Assembly: GCA_034670065.1 (NCBI GenBank)
Contig: JAXMOG010000002.1
Location: 682,001-746,000, forward strand
Direction of reading: 5' to 3'
Length of the DNA stretch: 64,000 bases
From: Mesobacterium_A sp034670065
Lineage (GTDB): Bacteria; Pseudomonadota; Alphaproteobacteria; Rhodobacterales; Rhodobacteraceae
The notes under the pieces are model-generated. The model made no database searches, was not told the DNA's origin, and was given only the letters and a program-made list of their open reading frames with translations. Of this stretch, positions 35,197 to 43,721 are shown piece after piece (the stretch's first letter is position 1; every line of letters begins with the position of its first letter). The position numbers and the translations under genes are program-made.

Positions 35197-35841
35197 TTAA
35201 TAGGGATGATCTTTCCCATCCCAGGTTTGAAAGCAACCTGTCTGGTCCAATGTCAGGCTGCTGATGCGCGCCGCCAAGCCGGTGGCTGCGTCATGCACCG
35301 AGATATCAGCAGCATCGCCACCCATGTCCGTGCGTACCCATCCAGGATGATAAATGCCCACGGCAATGCCTTCAGGTTTCAGATCGGTTGCCAGGTTACG
35401 GCCCAGATTCAAAACAGCGGCTTTCGAAGCGCGGTAGATATAGCTGCCGCCAGGTGCCCGCGTGTGTGACGCCATCTGACTGCTGATGATCGCGATTCGC
35501 GGTGCATGGCCACGGCGCAGGTTTGGCAGCAGGGCTTGGATCGTCAGGAAAGCGCCGGTGACATTTGTGGCGAACATGTCCTGCCACATCTGGGCGGGGT
35601 AGCCTGTTTCCAAAGACTGGCCTTTGTCGAAATACACACCGGCATTGCACACCAACGCATCGATGGGTGTATCGCCCAAACGCGTTGCCAGCGCCTGATG
35701 CGAAGTTGGATCCGTAACGTCCAGCGGCAGCAACCCATCGGCCCCACGTGAGGTGCCCAGTGCATCATGCCCTTGGGACGCAAAAACATCGCACAGGGCA
35801 GCACCGATTCCCCGGTTTGCACCGGTTATCAAAACCTTCAT
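35197..35841 (-). CDS. Short-chain dehydrogenase/reductase
   Basis: Classical SDR of 214 residues: cofactor motif TGANRGIGAAL (about 6-16), VCNAGVYFD (NAG motif), the catalytic YIYRASKAAV (YxxxK) with Ser upstream in AIISSQMAS, and VGIYHPGWVRTDMGG after it. It should be an NAD(P)-dependent oxidoreductase with unknown substrate. The start at 35841 has AAAGG 7 bases upstream. It lies downstream of the DUF1178 gene by 11 bases, so they may be co-transcribed. Confidence 0.92.
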   Translation of the reverse strand: MKVLITGANRGIGAALCDVFASQGHDALGTSRGADGLLPLDVTDPTSHQALATRLGDTPIDALVCNAGVYFDKGQSLETGYPAQMWQDMFATNVTGAFLTIQALLPNLRRGHAPRIAIISSQMASHTRAPGGSYIYRASKAAVLNLGRNLATDLKPEGIAVGIYHPGWVRTDMGGDAADISVHDAATGLAARISSLTLDQTGCFQTWDGKDHPY

Positions 35842-35852
35842 ACAGCGGCCTT

Positions 35853-36305
35853 TCAATTGGTCTTGCGATTGGGCGTAAAGGGCAGGGGGGCGACAGGCAC
35901 ACCTTCGTCGATCAGCTTTTTGGCCTCTTCGCGGTTGGCTTCGCCGTGAATCGGGCGCTCGGGGGCGGTGCCCTCATGAATCGCCCGTGCTTCGTCTGCA
36001 AAATCCTTGCCGACATAGTCAGAGTTTTTCTCGATATGCGATTTCAGCGCGGCCAGCGCCTGTTCGGCTGGCGTTTTTTCACCCGTCAAAGGGCGTGTAT
36101 TTTCCGCTGCGGGCTGTTCTTCCACCTTTGGATTGGCGGTATTCGCGCCGACACGCGGTGCCATGATCGCCTTTTTCACGTCACTGGAACCGCACACGGC
36201 ACAGGTCAACATACCTGCGCTCAGCAGTTTGTCGAAGGCGCTGGCGGATTGGAACCAGCTTTCAAAACCGTGCCCATCGGCACATTTCAGTGCATAGTGG
36301 ATCAT
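35853..36305 (-). CDS. DUF1178 family protein
   Basis: The N-terminus MIHYALKCADGHGFESWFQSA and the zinc-like CAVCGSSDVKKAIMAP segment are the hallmark of DUF1178. After about residue 60 the chain is charged and low-complexity until EGVPVAPLPFTPNRK. The function is unknown; the paired cysteines suggest a metal site. The frame extends 10 residues further upstream to an ATG at 36335, but the family start MI-YAL is at 36305. It is adjacent to SDR and Nudix genes in the same direction. Confidence 0.88.
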   Translation of the reverse strand: MIHYALKCADGHGFESWFQSASAFDKLLSAGMLTCAVCGSSDVKKAIMAPRVGANTANPKVEEQPAAENTRPLTGEKTPAEQALAALKSHIEKNSDYVGKDFADEARAIHEGTAPERPIHGEANREEAKKLIDEGVPVAPLPFTPNRKTN

Positions 36306-36371
36306 CTGTTCAATCTGTCCAAAAGGGTCAGACATTATGTATCCAACCCGCCTGTCAGTGCAAGTCGCGGA

Positions 36372-36836
36372 TCAGTCTTTCGGGGTGAAACCCTTGATCA
36401 GTGCGGCCAATTCAGGCTCATTTACGGATGCTGCCGCTTTTTTGCGGCTCATCCATTTGCGGCGGCGCTGACGGCGTTCCGGGAAATCAGATTTCAAAGA
36501 GGCCACACGCAACGGAAACACCCAGGTCATACAAGGCAAGTTGGGCGCGCCATTTTCGCCTTCCTTGGTATAGGTGAACAGTCCTTCGGCAGTCTGCTGA
36601 ACACTGCCTTTCACGCCCGCTTCTTCCCAAGCTTCTTGCGCCGCGGCTTCTGCCGGCGTTTTGTCGTCCATTGGCCATCCCTTGGGGATGATCCACCGCT
36701 TGGTGCGGCGGCTGGTGATCATCAGGATTTGAACTTTTTTCTTGCGCACACGATAACAGAGGGCTGCAAACTGTGCGCCGTTTCCGATTTTCGTTGCTTC
36801 CTCAATCAAAGCTGTGCTCGACAATGTTTTCTTCAT
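36372..36836 (-). CDS. Nudix hydrolase
   Basis: This 154-residue Nudix protein hydrolyses a nucleoside or inositol diphosphate; it resembles the diphosphoinositol-polyphosphate type (VQILMITSRRTKRWIIPKGWPM). The Nudix box lies at about residues 53-75 with AAAQEAWEEAGV, so the usual Arg of REUxEE is Gln here, although the metal-binding glutamates remain. A promoter with TTGGAC and TATATA lies just upstream. It shares strand with waaA upstream and DUF1178 downstream. Confidence 0.9.
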   Translation of the reverse strand: MKKTLSSTALIEEATKIGNGAQFAALCYRVRKKKVQILMITSRRTKRWIIPKGWPMDDKTPAEAAAQEAWEEAGVKGSVQQTAEGLFTYTKEGENGAPNLPCMTWVFPLRVASLKSDFPERRQRRRKWMSRKKAAASVNEPELAALIKGFTPKD

Positions 36837-36892
36837 ATTTTTGACCGATGCTCACCGGCGCAGGTATTCTTTTTGTAAATTTGAGGGACGTT

Positions 36893-36920
36893 TATATAGT
36901 AGCTGGTCCCAAAGGTCCAA
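36893..36920 (-). promoter_or_regulatory. Predicted sigma-70 promoter for the Nudix gene
   Basis: On the minus strand TTGGAC (36920-36915) and TATATA (36898-36893) are 16 bases apart, about 57 bases before the ATG at 36836. The region is AT-rich and bracketed by two TTTTTGTAAAT copies (plus strand 36870-36880 and 36941-36951). Confidence 0.5.
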
Positions 36921-36950
36921 TACACAGTGATTTAGGCTATTTTTTGTAAA

Positions 36951-38180
36951 TCAAATGTGAAGATTAACAACTACAGATTGCATCACCTTTGGGAAGTCTG
37001 TTGCCTGAGCCAAAGTTGCCTTGGCGGTTGCACCTTTTGCAGGCTGATTGCCATTTGAAACAAGGTCGTTGACGGCATCCGCGATATCTTGTGCGTTTTC
37101 TACGTGAAGGCCAGCATGGTTTTGGGCCAGGTCTTGATAGGCCGCTGCGAAATTGCGGGTATACGGGCCGTGAAGAATGGCGCAGCCGTACGCGGCGGGT
37201 TCGAACGGGGTGTGTCCACCCTTGTCCACCAATGACCCGCCCACAAAGACAATCCCGGAAAGGGTATACCACAGGGCCATTTCGCCAAGCGTATCAGCCA
37301 GGTAAACATCGTGTCCGTCTGGTGCATCCCCGGCGCTGCGCATGGCGACCGACAGGCCAAGACTTTCGCCAATCTGTTTGATCTCGGCTGCGCGCTTGGG
37401 GTGGCGCGGGGCCAATATCAGGCGCAGGTCAGGGTCTTTTTCTAGCAAAGCCTTATGCGCAGTTAGCACGAAAATGTCTTCGCCCTCGTGGGTCGAGCCT
37501 GCCAGCCAAGTACGCGAGCGATCAAATTGCGCCTGAAGGGCCTTGACGTCTGCTGTGTCAGGCAGGGGGCTTGCGGTGTACAATGCCTTAAGGTTCGCAT
37601 CGGGTCCGCACGCTGATGCTGGAAGCCCCAGCGCAATCAGGCGTTGTCGTGAACCCGCATCTTGTGCAGACATATACGCAACCTTTGACAGCACACGCGG
37701 GACCAAACCCCCCAGCTTGCGCCAGCCTTTGGCGGTGCGTTCCGTCAGCCGGGCCCCGATCAACATCACAGACCCTGGGCATAGCAATACTCGATTTGGC
37801 CAAAGCTCTGACTCTAGCAAAATCAGAGAGCGCACTGCCCATTTCCGGTAAATGCGCCGCGTTGTCCAAACCAGATCAAGCGGTGCCAACTGCGCTTGAA
37901 TACGCGGATGCTTCCATGATTGCGCCAGCGCGACGCCGGTTTCGCTGTTACAAGTAATCAGCAGGTGCAGGGCCGGATCACTGTTCAGCAGCCCATCCAC
38001 CAGCGGTCGCGCAGAAGTCAGCTCTCCGTTAGAGGCGGCGTGAAGCCAGACGTACGGTTCGCCGGTTTCAGGTGTGCCGCCGCCCAAACGGGCGCTGATT
38101 GTCTTCCATCGCCCACGCAGGATCAGGCCGGTCAGAATGACCAGCGCGAACAGGCTAAGCAAGATGCGATACAGAAACAC
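36951..38180 (-). CDS. waaA: 3-deoxy-D-manno-octulosonic acid transferase (Kdo transferase)
   Basis: WaaA/KdtA attaches Kdo to lipid A precursors at the inner membrane. The protein (409 residues from the GTG at 38180) has an N-terminal membrane helix (VFLYRILLSLFALVILTGLIL), the glycosyltransferase motif VWLHAASNGELTSARPLV, VRSLILLESELWPN and WLAGSTHEGED, and a C-terminal GHTPFEPAAYGCAILHGP. The start is uncertain: an in-frame TTG at 38222 would add 14 residues. The length and motifs are those of KdtA. Confidence 0.92.
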   Translation of the reverse strand: MFLYRILLSLFALVILTGLILRGRWKTISARLGGGTPETGEPYVWLHAASNGELTSARPLVDGLLNSDPALHLLITCNSETGVALAQSWKHPRIQAQLAPLDLVWTTRRIYRKWAVRSLILLESELWPNRVLLCPGSVMLIGARLTERTAKGWRKLGGLVPRVLSKVAYMSAQDAGSRQRLIALGLPASACGPDANLKALYTASPLPDTADVKALQAQFDRSRTWLAGSTHEGEDIFVLTAHKALLEKDPDLRLILAPRHPKRAAEIKQIGESLGLSVAMRSAGDAPDGHDVYLADTLGEMALWYTLSGIVFVGGSLVDKGGHTPFEPAAYGCAILHGPYTRNFAAAYQDLAQNHAGLHVENAQDIADAVNDLVSNGNQPAKGATAKATLAQATDFPKVMQSVVVNLHI

Positions 38181-38252
38181 GGTGAATCCACGTCTTTGAT
38201 ATTCGGTCCCGCATAGGGACAAGACAGTGCCGACGCAAGAATGGCGTGGCGG

Positions 38253-39170
38253 CTATTTGCGGCTGTTAAACTGCGTCATATGCGGCGATGCAAAGCTTTG
38301 TTTGAAGTAGTCGAACAGCACGTTCATGGCAGGTGTGAACTCTGTGCCTTTGCGCCAGGCCATGCCCACATCCATGGTTGGAATTTCGATATCCGTCGAT
38401 ACGGTTTCCAGTCGTTTGCCCTCAAGCGACCAAGGACGATAGACCATGTCGGACAAAATGGTGATGCCCTGCCCATTCGCGACCATAGAGCGAACCGCCT
38501 CAACAGAAGACGTGCGCAGCGCGGTTTTGGGGCGAAAATTGGTGGGCCCCCAATACTTCATGGTGGTATGGGCTGCCTCGTCCACTGTCAGCATGATGTA
38601 ATCTTCTTTCGAGATATCCTCGAACTTGGCTTTGCCCTTGTCCAAAAACGCGTGCCCGTTGGGCACCCACAACCGACGAGAGGACTTTAGCAAGGTTTCA
38701 GATTCCAAATCTGGATTGCTTAAATTCGACGTCAGCAAAACGGCCAAGTCGAAGCGGTTCGACAGCAGCCCGTCTTCTATGCTTTCGCGGTTCAATTCGC
38801 TGATCTGAATGTCCAGCCCCGGATGAAGCCGGGCCAGGCGATCAATGTGAAACGGTAGGAAATACCCGATCACCGTGTACGTTGCCGCGATGGTGATCTG
38901 CCCGCCAACGTCAGAGCGCCGCTTGGTTAGCTTTTTGGCCTCTTCAACCTTTTCCAGAATTTCGCGGGACGCAGATAAAAACTCACGCCCGGAATTTGTC
39001 ATCTCCATTCCGTGGGACGTACGGATGAAAAGGTCAGAGCCCAGTTCGGCTTCCAGCTCTTTGATGGCGCTGGTCACCGAGGACTGTGAGATCGACAGAA
39101 TGCTGGCCGCCCGAGAGACCTGGCCTGATTCCGCCGTGGCGACGAAGTATTTCAAGTGTCTGAGATTCAT
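38253..39170 (-). CDS. LysR family transcriptional regulator
   Basis: The 305-residue protein has the LysR helix-turn-helix at its N-terminus (MNLRHLKYFVATAESGQVSRAASILSISQ-type region, with SSVTSAIKELE) and an effector-binding domain. It is divergent from the pxpA-like operon and separated from it by a 225-base AT-rich gap carrying T-N11-A palindromes. By family rule, it probably controls that operon in response to the substrate or an intermediate. It may also repress itself. Confidence 0.92.
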   Translation of the reverse strand: MNLRHLKYFVATAESGQVSRAASILSISQSSVTSAIKELEAELGSDLFIRTSHGMEMTNSGREFLSASREILEKVEEAKKLTKRRSDVGGQITIAATYTVIGYFLPFHIDRLARLHPGLDIQISELNRESIEDGLLSNRFDLAVLLTSNLSNPDLESETLLKSSRRLWVPNGHAFLDKGKAKFEDISKEDYIMLTVDEAAHTTMKYWGPTNFRPKTALRTSSVEAVRSMVANGQGITILSDMVYRPWSLEGKRLETVSTDIEIPTMDVGMAWRKGTEFTPAMNVLFDYFKQSFASPHMTQFNSRK

Positions 39171-39252
39171 GATTATCGGCTATACAGAATATTTATCATT
39201 TTGTATCAAAAAAAACGATGTGCTTAAAGTTTACGTTTTGCCGGTGAAAAAA

Positions 39253-39316
39253 ATATCGCCTTTGACTATGTGCTTATCCGATATGGTGCAAAACAGTGGT
39301 ATCGAGTTTTTCGATA
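39253..39316. promoter_or_regulatory. LysR-type operator region upstream of the pxp-like operon
   Basis: Inverted half-sites ATATCG (39253-39258) and CGATAT (39279-39284) lie next to a compact palindrome TATCGA-GTTTT-TCGATA (39300-39316) that contains T-N11-A. All share the ATCGATA half-site core. This is the spacing expected for a LysR tetramer, 80 to 140 bases upstream of the operon start. Confidence 0.55.
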
Positions 39317-39395
39317 TTAGATCATCAATTTAAAGAATTTTCAATCTCATGGATTTTTTGGAAGCCTCCTGACAACGAACACAGGGATGCACGCC

Positions 39396-40172
39396 ATGAA
39401 AGACATTGTCGATCTCAACTGCGATATGGGCGAAGGTTTCGGCCATTGGTCCCTGGGAGATGCGCCCGACGAAGAGATCATGGCCCTTGTCAGTTCTGCC
39501 AATATCGCAACCGGTTTTCACGCTGGTGATCCCAACTCGATGGACCGCGTCGTGCGGCTGGCCCAATCCTATGGGGTGGGGCTGGGGGCGCACCCTGGCT
39601 ATCGGGATCTGCAGGGATTTGGCCGGCGATACATCAAGACCGGGGCAGAAGAACTGGTGAACGATATCGTCTACCAAATCGGCGCACTGCGCGAGTTTGG
39701 TCGCCGTTATGGCGCGCGGTTGCAACACGTGAAGCCACACGGGGCGCTCTACATGGAGGCCGCCGTAAACGAAGAGCTTTCTGAACTGCTGATCAACACG
39801 TTGGGCAAAACCTGCAGCACGGCAATTGTGTTCTGCATGGGTATTTCAAAAACCTATGAGGCCGCCAAGCGCGCAGGCCATCCGGTTGCCCGAGAGTTCT
39901 ATGCCGATCGCGACTATGATGAGTCAGGCTCCATCGTATTTGCGCGCAAAGTATCGCGCCCAAAACCGGAAGAGATTGCCGCCAAATGTGTGCGTGCCTG
40001 CAAAGAAGGCGTGGTGACCACCGTTCAGGGCAAGGACATTGAAATCGAATTTGAATCGATCTGCTTTCACTCTGACACACCCGGCGCGCTGGAAATCGGC
40101 ACTGCCATCCGCAAGGGCCTGACAGAAGCAGGCATAACAATCGCACCAGCCACCACGGTGCTGGGCCTCTGA
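39396..40172 (+). CDS. PxpA-like hydrolase (LamB/YcsF family)
   Basis: This 258-residue protein is of the LamB/YcsF family, which includes 5-oxoprolinase subunit A. It has DLNCDMGEGFG at about 6-16, NIATGFHAGDP, GLGAHPGYRDLQGFGRR and ICFHSDTPGALEI. In the known 5-oxoprolinase the subunit works with PxpB and PxpC on a cyclic amide; both homologues lie downstream. The start at 39396 has CAGGGA 8 bases upstream and gives the family N-terminus; the ATG at 39387 is less likely. It leads the operon. Confidence 0.93.
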   Translation: MKDIVDLNCDMGEGFGHWSLGDAPDEEIMALVSSANIATGFHAGDPNSMDRVVRLAQSYGVGLGAHPGYRDLQGFGRRYIKTGAEELVNDIVYQIGALREFGRRYGARLQHVKPHGALYMEAAVNEELSELLINTLGKTCSTAIVFCMGISKTYEAAKRAGHPVAREFYADRDYDESGSIVFARKVSRPKPEEIAAKCVRACKEGVVTTVQGKDIEIEFESICFHSDTPGALEIGTAIRKGLTEAGITIAPATTVLGL

Positions 40173-40194
40173 AAAACCTGAGAAAGGAACAACA

Positions 40195-40431
40195 ATGGCA
40201 CAAGTGCTCTCGCCGCTTCCTGGCACGTTCTACGAAAAACCATCGCCCGAAGCCGAACCGTTCAAGACTGCGGGCGATCAAGTCGCTGTCGGTGATGTGG
40301 TCGGTCTGATCGAGGTGATGAAGACTTTCATCGAAGTGAAATCGGAAATTGCTGGCACATTCACGCGTTACGAGGCTGCAGATGCATGCCCGGTGTCCGC
40401 AGGGCAGATCCTGGCGCAGGTGGAGAGCTAA
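40195..40431 (+). CDS. Free-standing biotin carboxyl carrier protein
   Basis: This small carrier of 78 residues is essentially a bare biotinyl domain: a VLSPLPGTFYEKPSPEAEPF start, then GLIEVMKTFIEVKS with the biotinylated lysine at about residue 43 (EVMKT). It would carry CO2 between the biotin carboxylase next door and the PxpB/PxpC-type carboxyltransferase. The long Ala/Pro linker of housekeeping AccB is absent. A GAAAGGA site precedes the ATG, and the gap to the carboxylase ATG is a single base. Confidence 0.93.
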   Translation: MAQVLSPLPGTFYEKPSPEAEPFKTAGDQVAVGDVVGLIEVMKTFIEVKSEIAGTFTRYEAADACPVSAGQILAQVES

Positions 40432-40432
40432 A

Positions 40433-41803
40433 ATGGCAATCGCCAAACTCTTTATTGCCAATCGCGGAGAAATTGCGGTCCGCATTATCCATGCGGCTCA
40501 GAAGCTTGGGATCACAACGATCCAAGCCTACTCCGAAGCTGATGCGGATATGATGGCGGTAAGAATGGCTGATGCCTCTGTCTGTATTGGTCCTGCCCCG
40601 GCCAAAGACTCATATTTGAACATTGAGAAGGTGGTGGCTGCGGCCAAAGACGCTGAAGCCGATGCGGTGCATCCCGGCTATGGATTTTTGGCCGAAAGCC
40701 CAGATTTTGCACGCGCTGTTGTGGACGCAGGTATGATCTTTGTTGGGCCGTCTGCCGACACGATCGAACGGATGGGCGACAAGGTCTCGGCGCGTCAGGC
40801 TGCGCAGGCGGCAGGGGTGCCTGTGGTTCCGGGATCAAAAGACCGGATCGAATCCGTCGATGATGCCGCGCGCATCGCAGCAGAAGTCGGCTATCCAGTG
40901 ATGGTAAAAGCCGCTGCTGGAGGCGGTGGGCGCGGGATCCGGATTGCCAACACCGAAGAAGAGCTGCGCACGCTTGCGCCACAGGCACAGGCCGAAGCGA
41001 CAGCCGCCTTTGGCGATGGCGGATTATATGTGGAGCGGTCCATTCAATCGCCGCGCCATATTGAAGTGCAGATTGTTGGTGATGGTTCCAGGGCCGTTCA
41101 TTTCTTTGAACGCGAATGTTCGTTGCAAAGACGCCGTCAAAAGGTCTGGGAAGAAGCGGGCGCAGAATGCCTGGATGACGCAACGCGTGACCATCTGTGC
41201 CAAACCGCCGTCGCCTTGGCCGAAGCCGTCAATTACTGCGGAGCAGGGACGCTGGAATACCTCTATGACGACAAGACCAAAGAGTTTTTCTTCATAGAAA
41301 TGAACACGCGGATTCAGGTTGAACATCCCGTGACTGAAATGATCACCGGGTATGATCTGGTGCAGGAAATGCTGCTGGTTTGCGGTGGTGCACCGCTCAG
41401 CATGTCGCAGAGCGATATCAAGAAAACCGGCCACGCCATCGAAGTGCGGCTGAACGCGGAAGACCCGTTTATGCAGTTTCTCCCGTTTCCCGGAACTGTC
41501 GAACGCCTGCAAATACCCGAAGGGGCGGGGATACGCTTTGATCACTTCATGTACGAAGGCTATCAGATCCCGCCCTTTTACGACTCTCTTATCGGCAAGT
41601 TGATCGTGCATGGCACGGACCGCGCCGACGCCATTGCCAAAATCGCGGCTGCCCTGAACGACCTGGAAATTGGGGGGCTAAAGACAACGGCGCCCCTGCA
41701 TCAGGCACTGGCTGCGGATGCGGAGGTGGCATCGGGCAACTTCCATACCCAGTGGCTGGAGCCTTGGTTGGCCGCCGGAAATCTAACGCCTGAGAACCTA
41801 TGA
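40433..41803 (+). CDS. Biotin carboxylase subunit
   Basis: Full-length (456-residue) ATP-grasp biotin carboxylase: FIANRGEIAVRIIHAAQ at the start, HPGYGFLAESPDFA (about 80-93), the ATP loop AAAGGGGRGIR (160-170), ERECSLQRRRQKVWEEAG and the catalytic EMNTRIQVEHPVTE (289-302). It carboxylates biotin with ATP and bicarbonate. The ATG one base after the carrier gene is preferred over the longer frame that overlaps it. Although accC-like, the operon context says it serves this pathway, not fatty acid synthesis. Confidence 0.93.
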   Translation: MAIAKLFIANRGEIAVRIIHAAQKLGITTIQAYSEADADMMAVRMADASVCIGPAPAKDSYLNIEKVVAAAKDAEADAVHPGYGFLAESPDFARAVVDAGMIFVGPSADTIERMGDKVSARQAAQAAGVPVVPGSKDRIESVDDAARIAAEVGYPVMVKAAAGGGGRGIRIANTEEELRTLAPQAQAEATAAFGDGGLYVERSIQSPRHIEVQIVGDGSRAVHFFERECSLQRRRQKVWEEAGAECLDDATRDHLCQTAVALAEAVNYCGAGTLEYLYDDKTKEFFFIEMNTRIQVEHPVTEMITGYDLVQEMLLVCGGAPLSMSQSDIKKTGHAIEVRLNAEDPFMQFLPFPGTVERLQIPEGAGIRFDHFMYEGYQIPPFYDSLIGKLIVHGTDRADAIAKIAAALNDLEIGGLKTTAPLHQALAADAEVASGNFHTQWLEPWLAAGNLTPENL

Positions 41804-41813
41804 GGACGTCATT

Positions 41814-42689
41814 ATGAAGACCAGATACACATATGGGGGCGATGAGCACGTCTATGTTGAGATGGACGATGAGATGTCGCTCGATGCCTTCTTCAAATCG
41901 CTGTCGATGAGCAATGCAGTGCGTGACGCCAATATCGAAGGTGTGACCGAAATTTGCCCTGCCAACGCTTCGTTCCAAGTGCGGTTTGACCCGGATGTCA
42001 TCGACCCGGATGCCATCATGTCAAAAATCAAAGACTTAGAGCACAAGGCAGATGTTGCCGAGAAACGTTTGAAAACGCGGATCATTGAAATCCCGGTGTA
42101 TTACCAAGACCCTTGGACACACGAGACCTTGATGCGCTTTCGCGAACGCCATCAGGACCCCAATGGAACTGATCTGGAATACGCGGCCCGCATCAACGGC
42201 TTTGACAGTGTCGACAGTTTTATCGAGGCGCATCACTCGCAGCCCTGGTTCGTGTCGATGGTTGGCTTCGTGGCGGGGCTGCCGTTTCTTTATCAGTTGG
42301 TTGAACGGGACAAGCAGCTGGAAGTGCCCAAGTATTTAAGCCCCCGTACAGACACGCCAAAACTGACGGTCGGGTATGGCGGTTGTTTCTCATGCATCTA
42401 TTCGGTTCGCGGCGCAGGGGGCTATCAGATGTTCGGCGTAACACCGATGCCGATCTATGATCCTGAACAAAGCGTCAGCTATCTCAAAGACTTCATGGTC
42501 TTTTTCAAACCCGGCGACATCGTGAAATGGAAGCCGATCGACCGTGCGGAGTATGACAGGATCATCGCCGCCGTCGAGAATGACACCTATGTGCCCAAAA
42601 TCGCTGAAGTTGAGTTTGATCTTGACGATTTCAATGCCGACATGCGCGGCACCAATGCGAAGATGTTGGAGGCCCTAAATGACGCTTAA
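41814..42689 (+). CDS. PxpB/KipI-like carboxyltransferase subunit (AHS1)
   Basis: This 291-residue protein resembles the AHS1 (KipI/PxpB) family, one half of the urea-carboxylase carboxyltransferase fold. Visible features are VYYQDPWTHETL, FIEAHHSQPWFVSMVGFVAGLPFLYQL and a segment SCIYSVRGAGGYQMFGVTPMP near residue 205. The equivalent segment in better-known PxpB proteins reads GRQ-GIYP-SPGGW-like, so this copy is divergent. It overlaps the PxpC-like gene by 11 bases, as is usual for the two-subunit enzyme. Confidence 0.85.
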   Translation: MKTRYTYGGDEHVYVEMDDEMSLDAFFKSLSMSNAVRDANIEGVTEICPANASFQVRFDPDVIDPDAIMSKIKDLEHKADVAEKRLKTRIIEIPVYYQDPWTHETLMRFRERHQDPNGTDLEYAARINGFDSVDSFIEAHHSQPWFVSMVGFVAGLPFLYQLVERDKQLEVPKYLSPRTDTPKLTVGYGGCFSCIYSVRGAGGYQMFGVTPMPIYDPEQSVSYLKDFMVFFKPGDIVKWKPIDRAEYDRIIAAVENDTYVPKIAEVEFDLDDFNADMRGTNAKMLEALNDA

Positions 42690-43650
42690 AATCAAAAATC
42701 CGGGTTTGGCCACGTCCATCCAAGACCTCGGTCGTCCAGGCTATTTTCACCTTGGTATTCCGCAAAGCGGCGCCATGGACCGGTTCGCACTTCGGGCCGC
42801 AAACATGCTGGTGGGCAATGATGAAGGTGCAGCCTGCCTAGAGGCCGTGTTTATGGGCCCAGAGATTGAATTTACGCAAACTGCAACCGTTGCCGTCACC
42901 GGCGCGACCCTGCCCATCAAAGTGGATGGAAAGGAACAAGCCCCCTGGACATCATTCGTTGTGACGGCGGGGCAAACCCTTAGCTTTGGTTTCCTGCAAG
43001 CGGGGGCGCGGCTGTATATTGCGGTCAGCGGTGGCATCACCACGCCGCCAGCGCTGGGCAGTCGGTCGACCTATCCCATCGGGGCACTGGGCGGCGTTGA
43101 AGGCCGTGCTGTTCAAGCCGGTGATGATTTGCCGACAGGCGGCGCCGAAGGGCCAGGCGCTGGTCGCATGGTGCCCGATGCGCTGCGTCGAACACCGGGC
43201 AGCCCGGCCATATTGCGTGTGCTGCCGGGCCTGTATTGGCATCGCCTGACACCCGCCGCAGGCGCTGGTTTCTTTGAGGACGAGTGGACAGTGGCTCCTG
43301 AGGCGGATCGCATGGGGTATCGCTTCAAAGGCGGGCGTCCGCTGGAGTTCGAAGATCGAGAACAACCATTCGGTGCAGGGGCTGACCCGTCGAACATTGT
43401 GGATGGCTGTTATTCCTACGGGTCGATCCAAGTGCCCGGCGGTACAGAGCCTATCGTGCTGCATCGGGATGCGGTGTCTGGCGGCGGGTATTTCACGCTG
43501 GGCGCCGTTATTTCAGCCGACATGGATTTGATTGGGCAGTTGCAACCGCACACGGCCGTAAAGTTTGAGAAGGTCGATATGGCCCAAGCCACAGCGGCAC
43601 GAAAAGACCGCAAGGCAATGCTGGAAAAAATACGACAAGAGCTCGTCTAA
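42679..43650 (+). CDS. PxpC/KipA-like carboxyltransferase subunit (AHS2)
   Basis: The 323-residue protein is an AHS2 (KipA/PxpC) homologue: NPGLATSIQDLGRPGYFHLG, IPQSGAMDRFALRAANMLVGN, AACLEAVFMGPEIEFT and the C-terminal TEPIVLHRDAVSGGGYFTLG. With the preceding gene it forms a carboxyltransferase-like heterodimer. Combined with a biotin carrier and biotin carboxylase, it makes a complete split equivalent of urea carboxylase. It is followed by a 71-base gap holding a weak hairpin and the AGGAGG site of the binding-protein gene. Confidence 0.92.
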   Translation: MTLKIKNPGLATSIQDLGRPGYFHLGIPQSGAMDRFALRAANMLVGNDEGAACLEAVFMGPEIEFTQTATVAVTGATLPIKVDGKEQAPWTSFVVTAGQTLSFGFLQAGARLYIAVSGGITTPPALGSRSTYPIGALGGVEGRAVQAGDDLPTGGAEGPGAGRMVPDALRRTPGSPAILRVLPGLYWHRLTPAAGAGFFEDEWTVAPEADRMGYRFKGGRPLEFEDREQPFGAGADPSNIVDGCYSYGSIQVPGGTEPIVLHRDAVSGGGYFTLGAVISADMDLIGQLQPHTAVKFEKVDMAQATAARKDRKAMLEKIRQELV

Positions 43651-43721
43651 GAGCCTGAACCTTAAACCAAAATAGCGGTTTACCGCTTTGATCTAAATGA
43701 ACTGACTAGGAGGTCAGAACA

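Noticed and set aside
36951..38180. Considered whether waaA and the LysR gene are part of the carboxylase system
   Set aside because: The Kdo transferase is a housekeeping enzyme and has its own gene context; only the LysR gene faces the pxp-like operon.
40433..41803. Reading the biotin carboxylase as the housekeeping fatty-acid AccC
   Set aside because: Its neighbours are PxpA/B/C-type genes, and the carrier next to it is far shorter than normal AccB.
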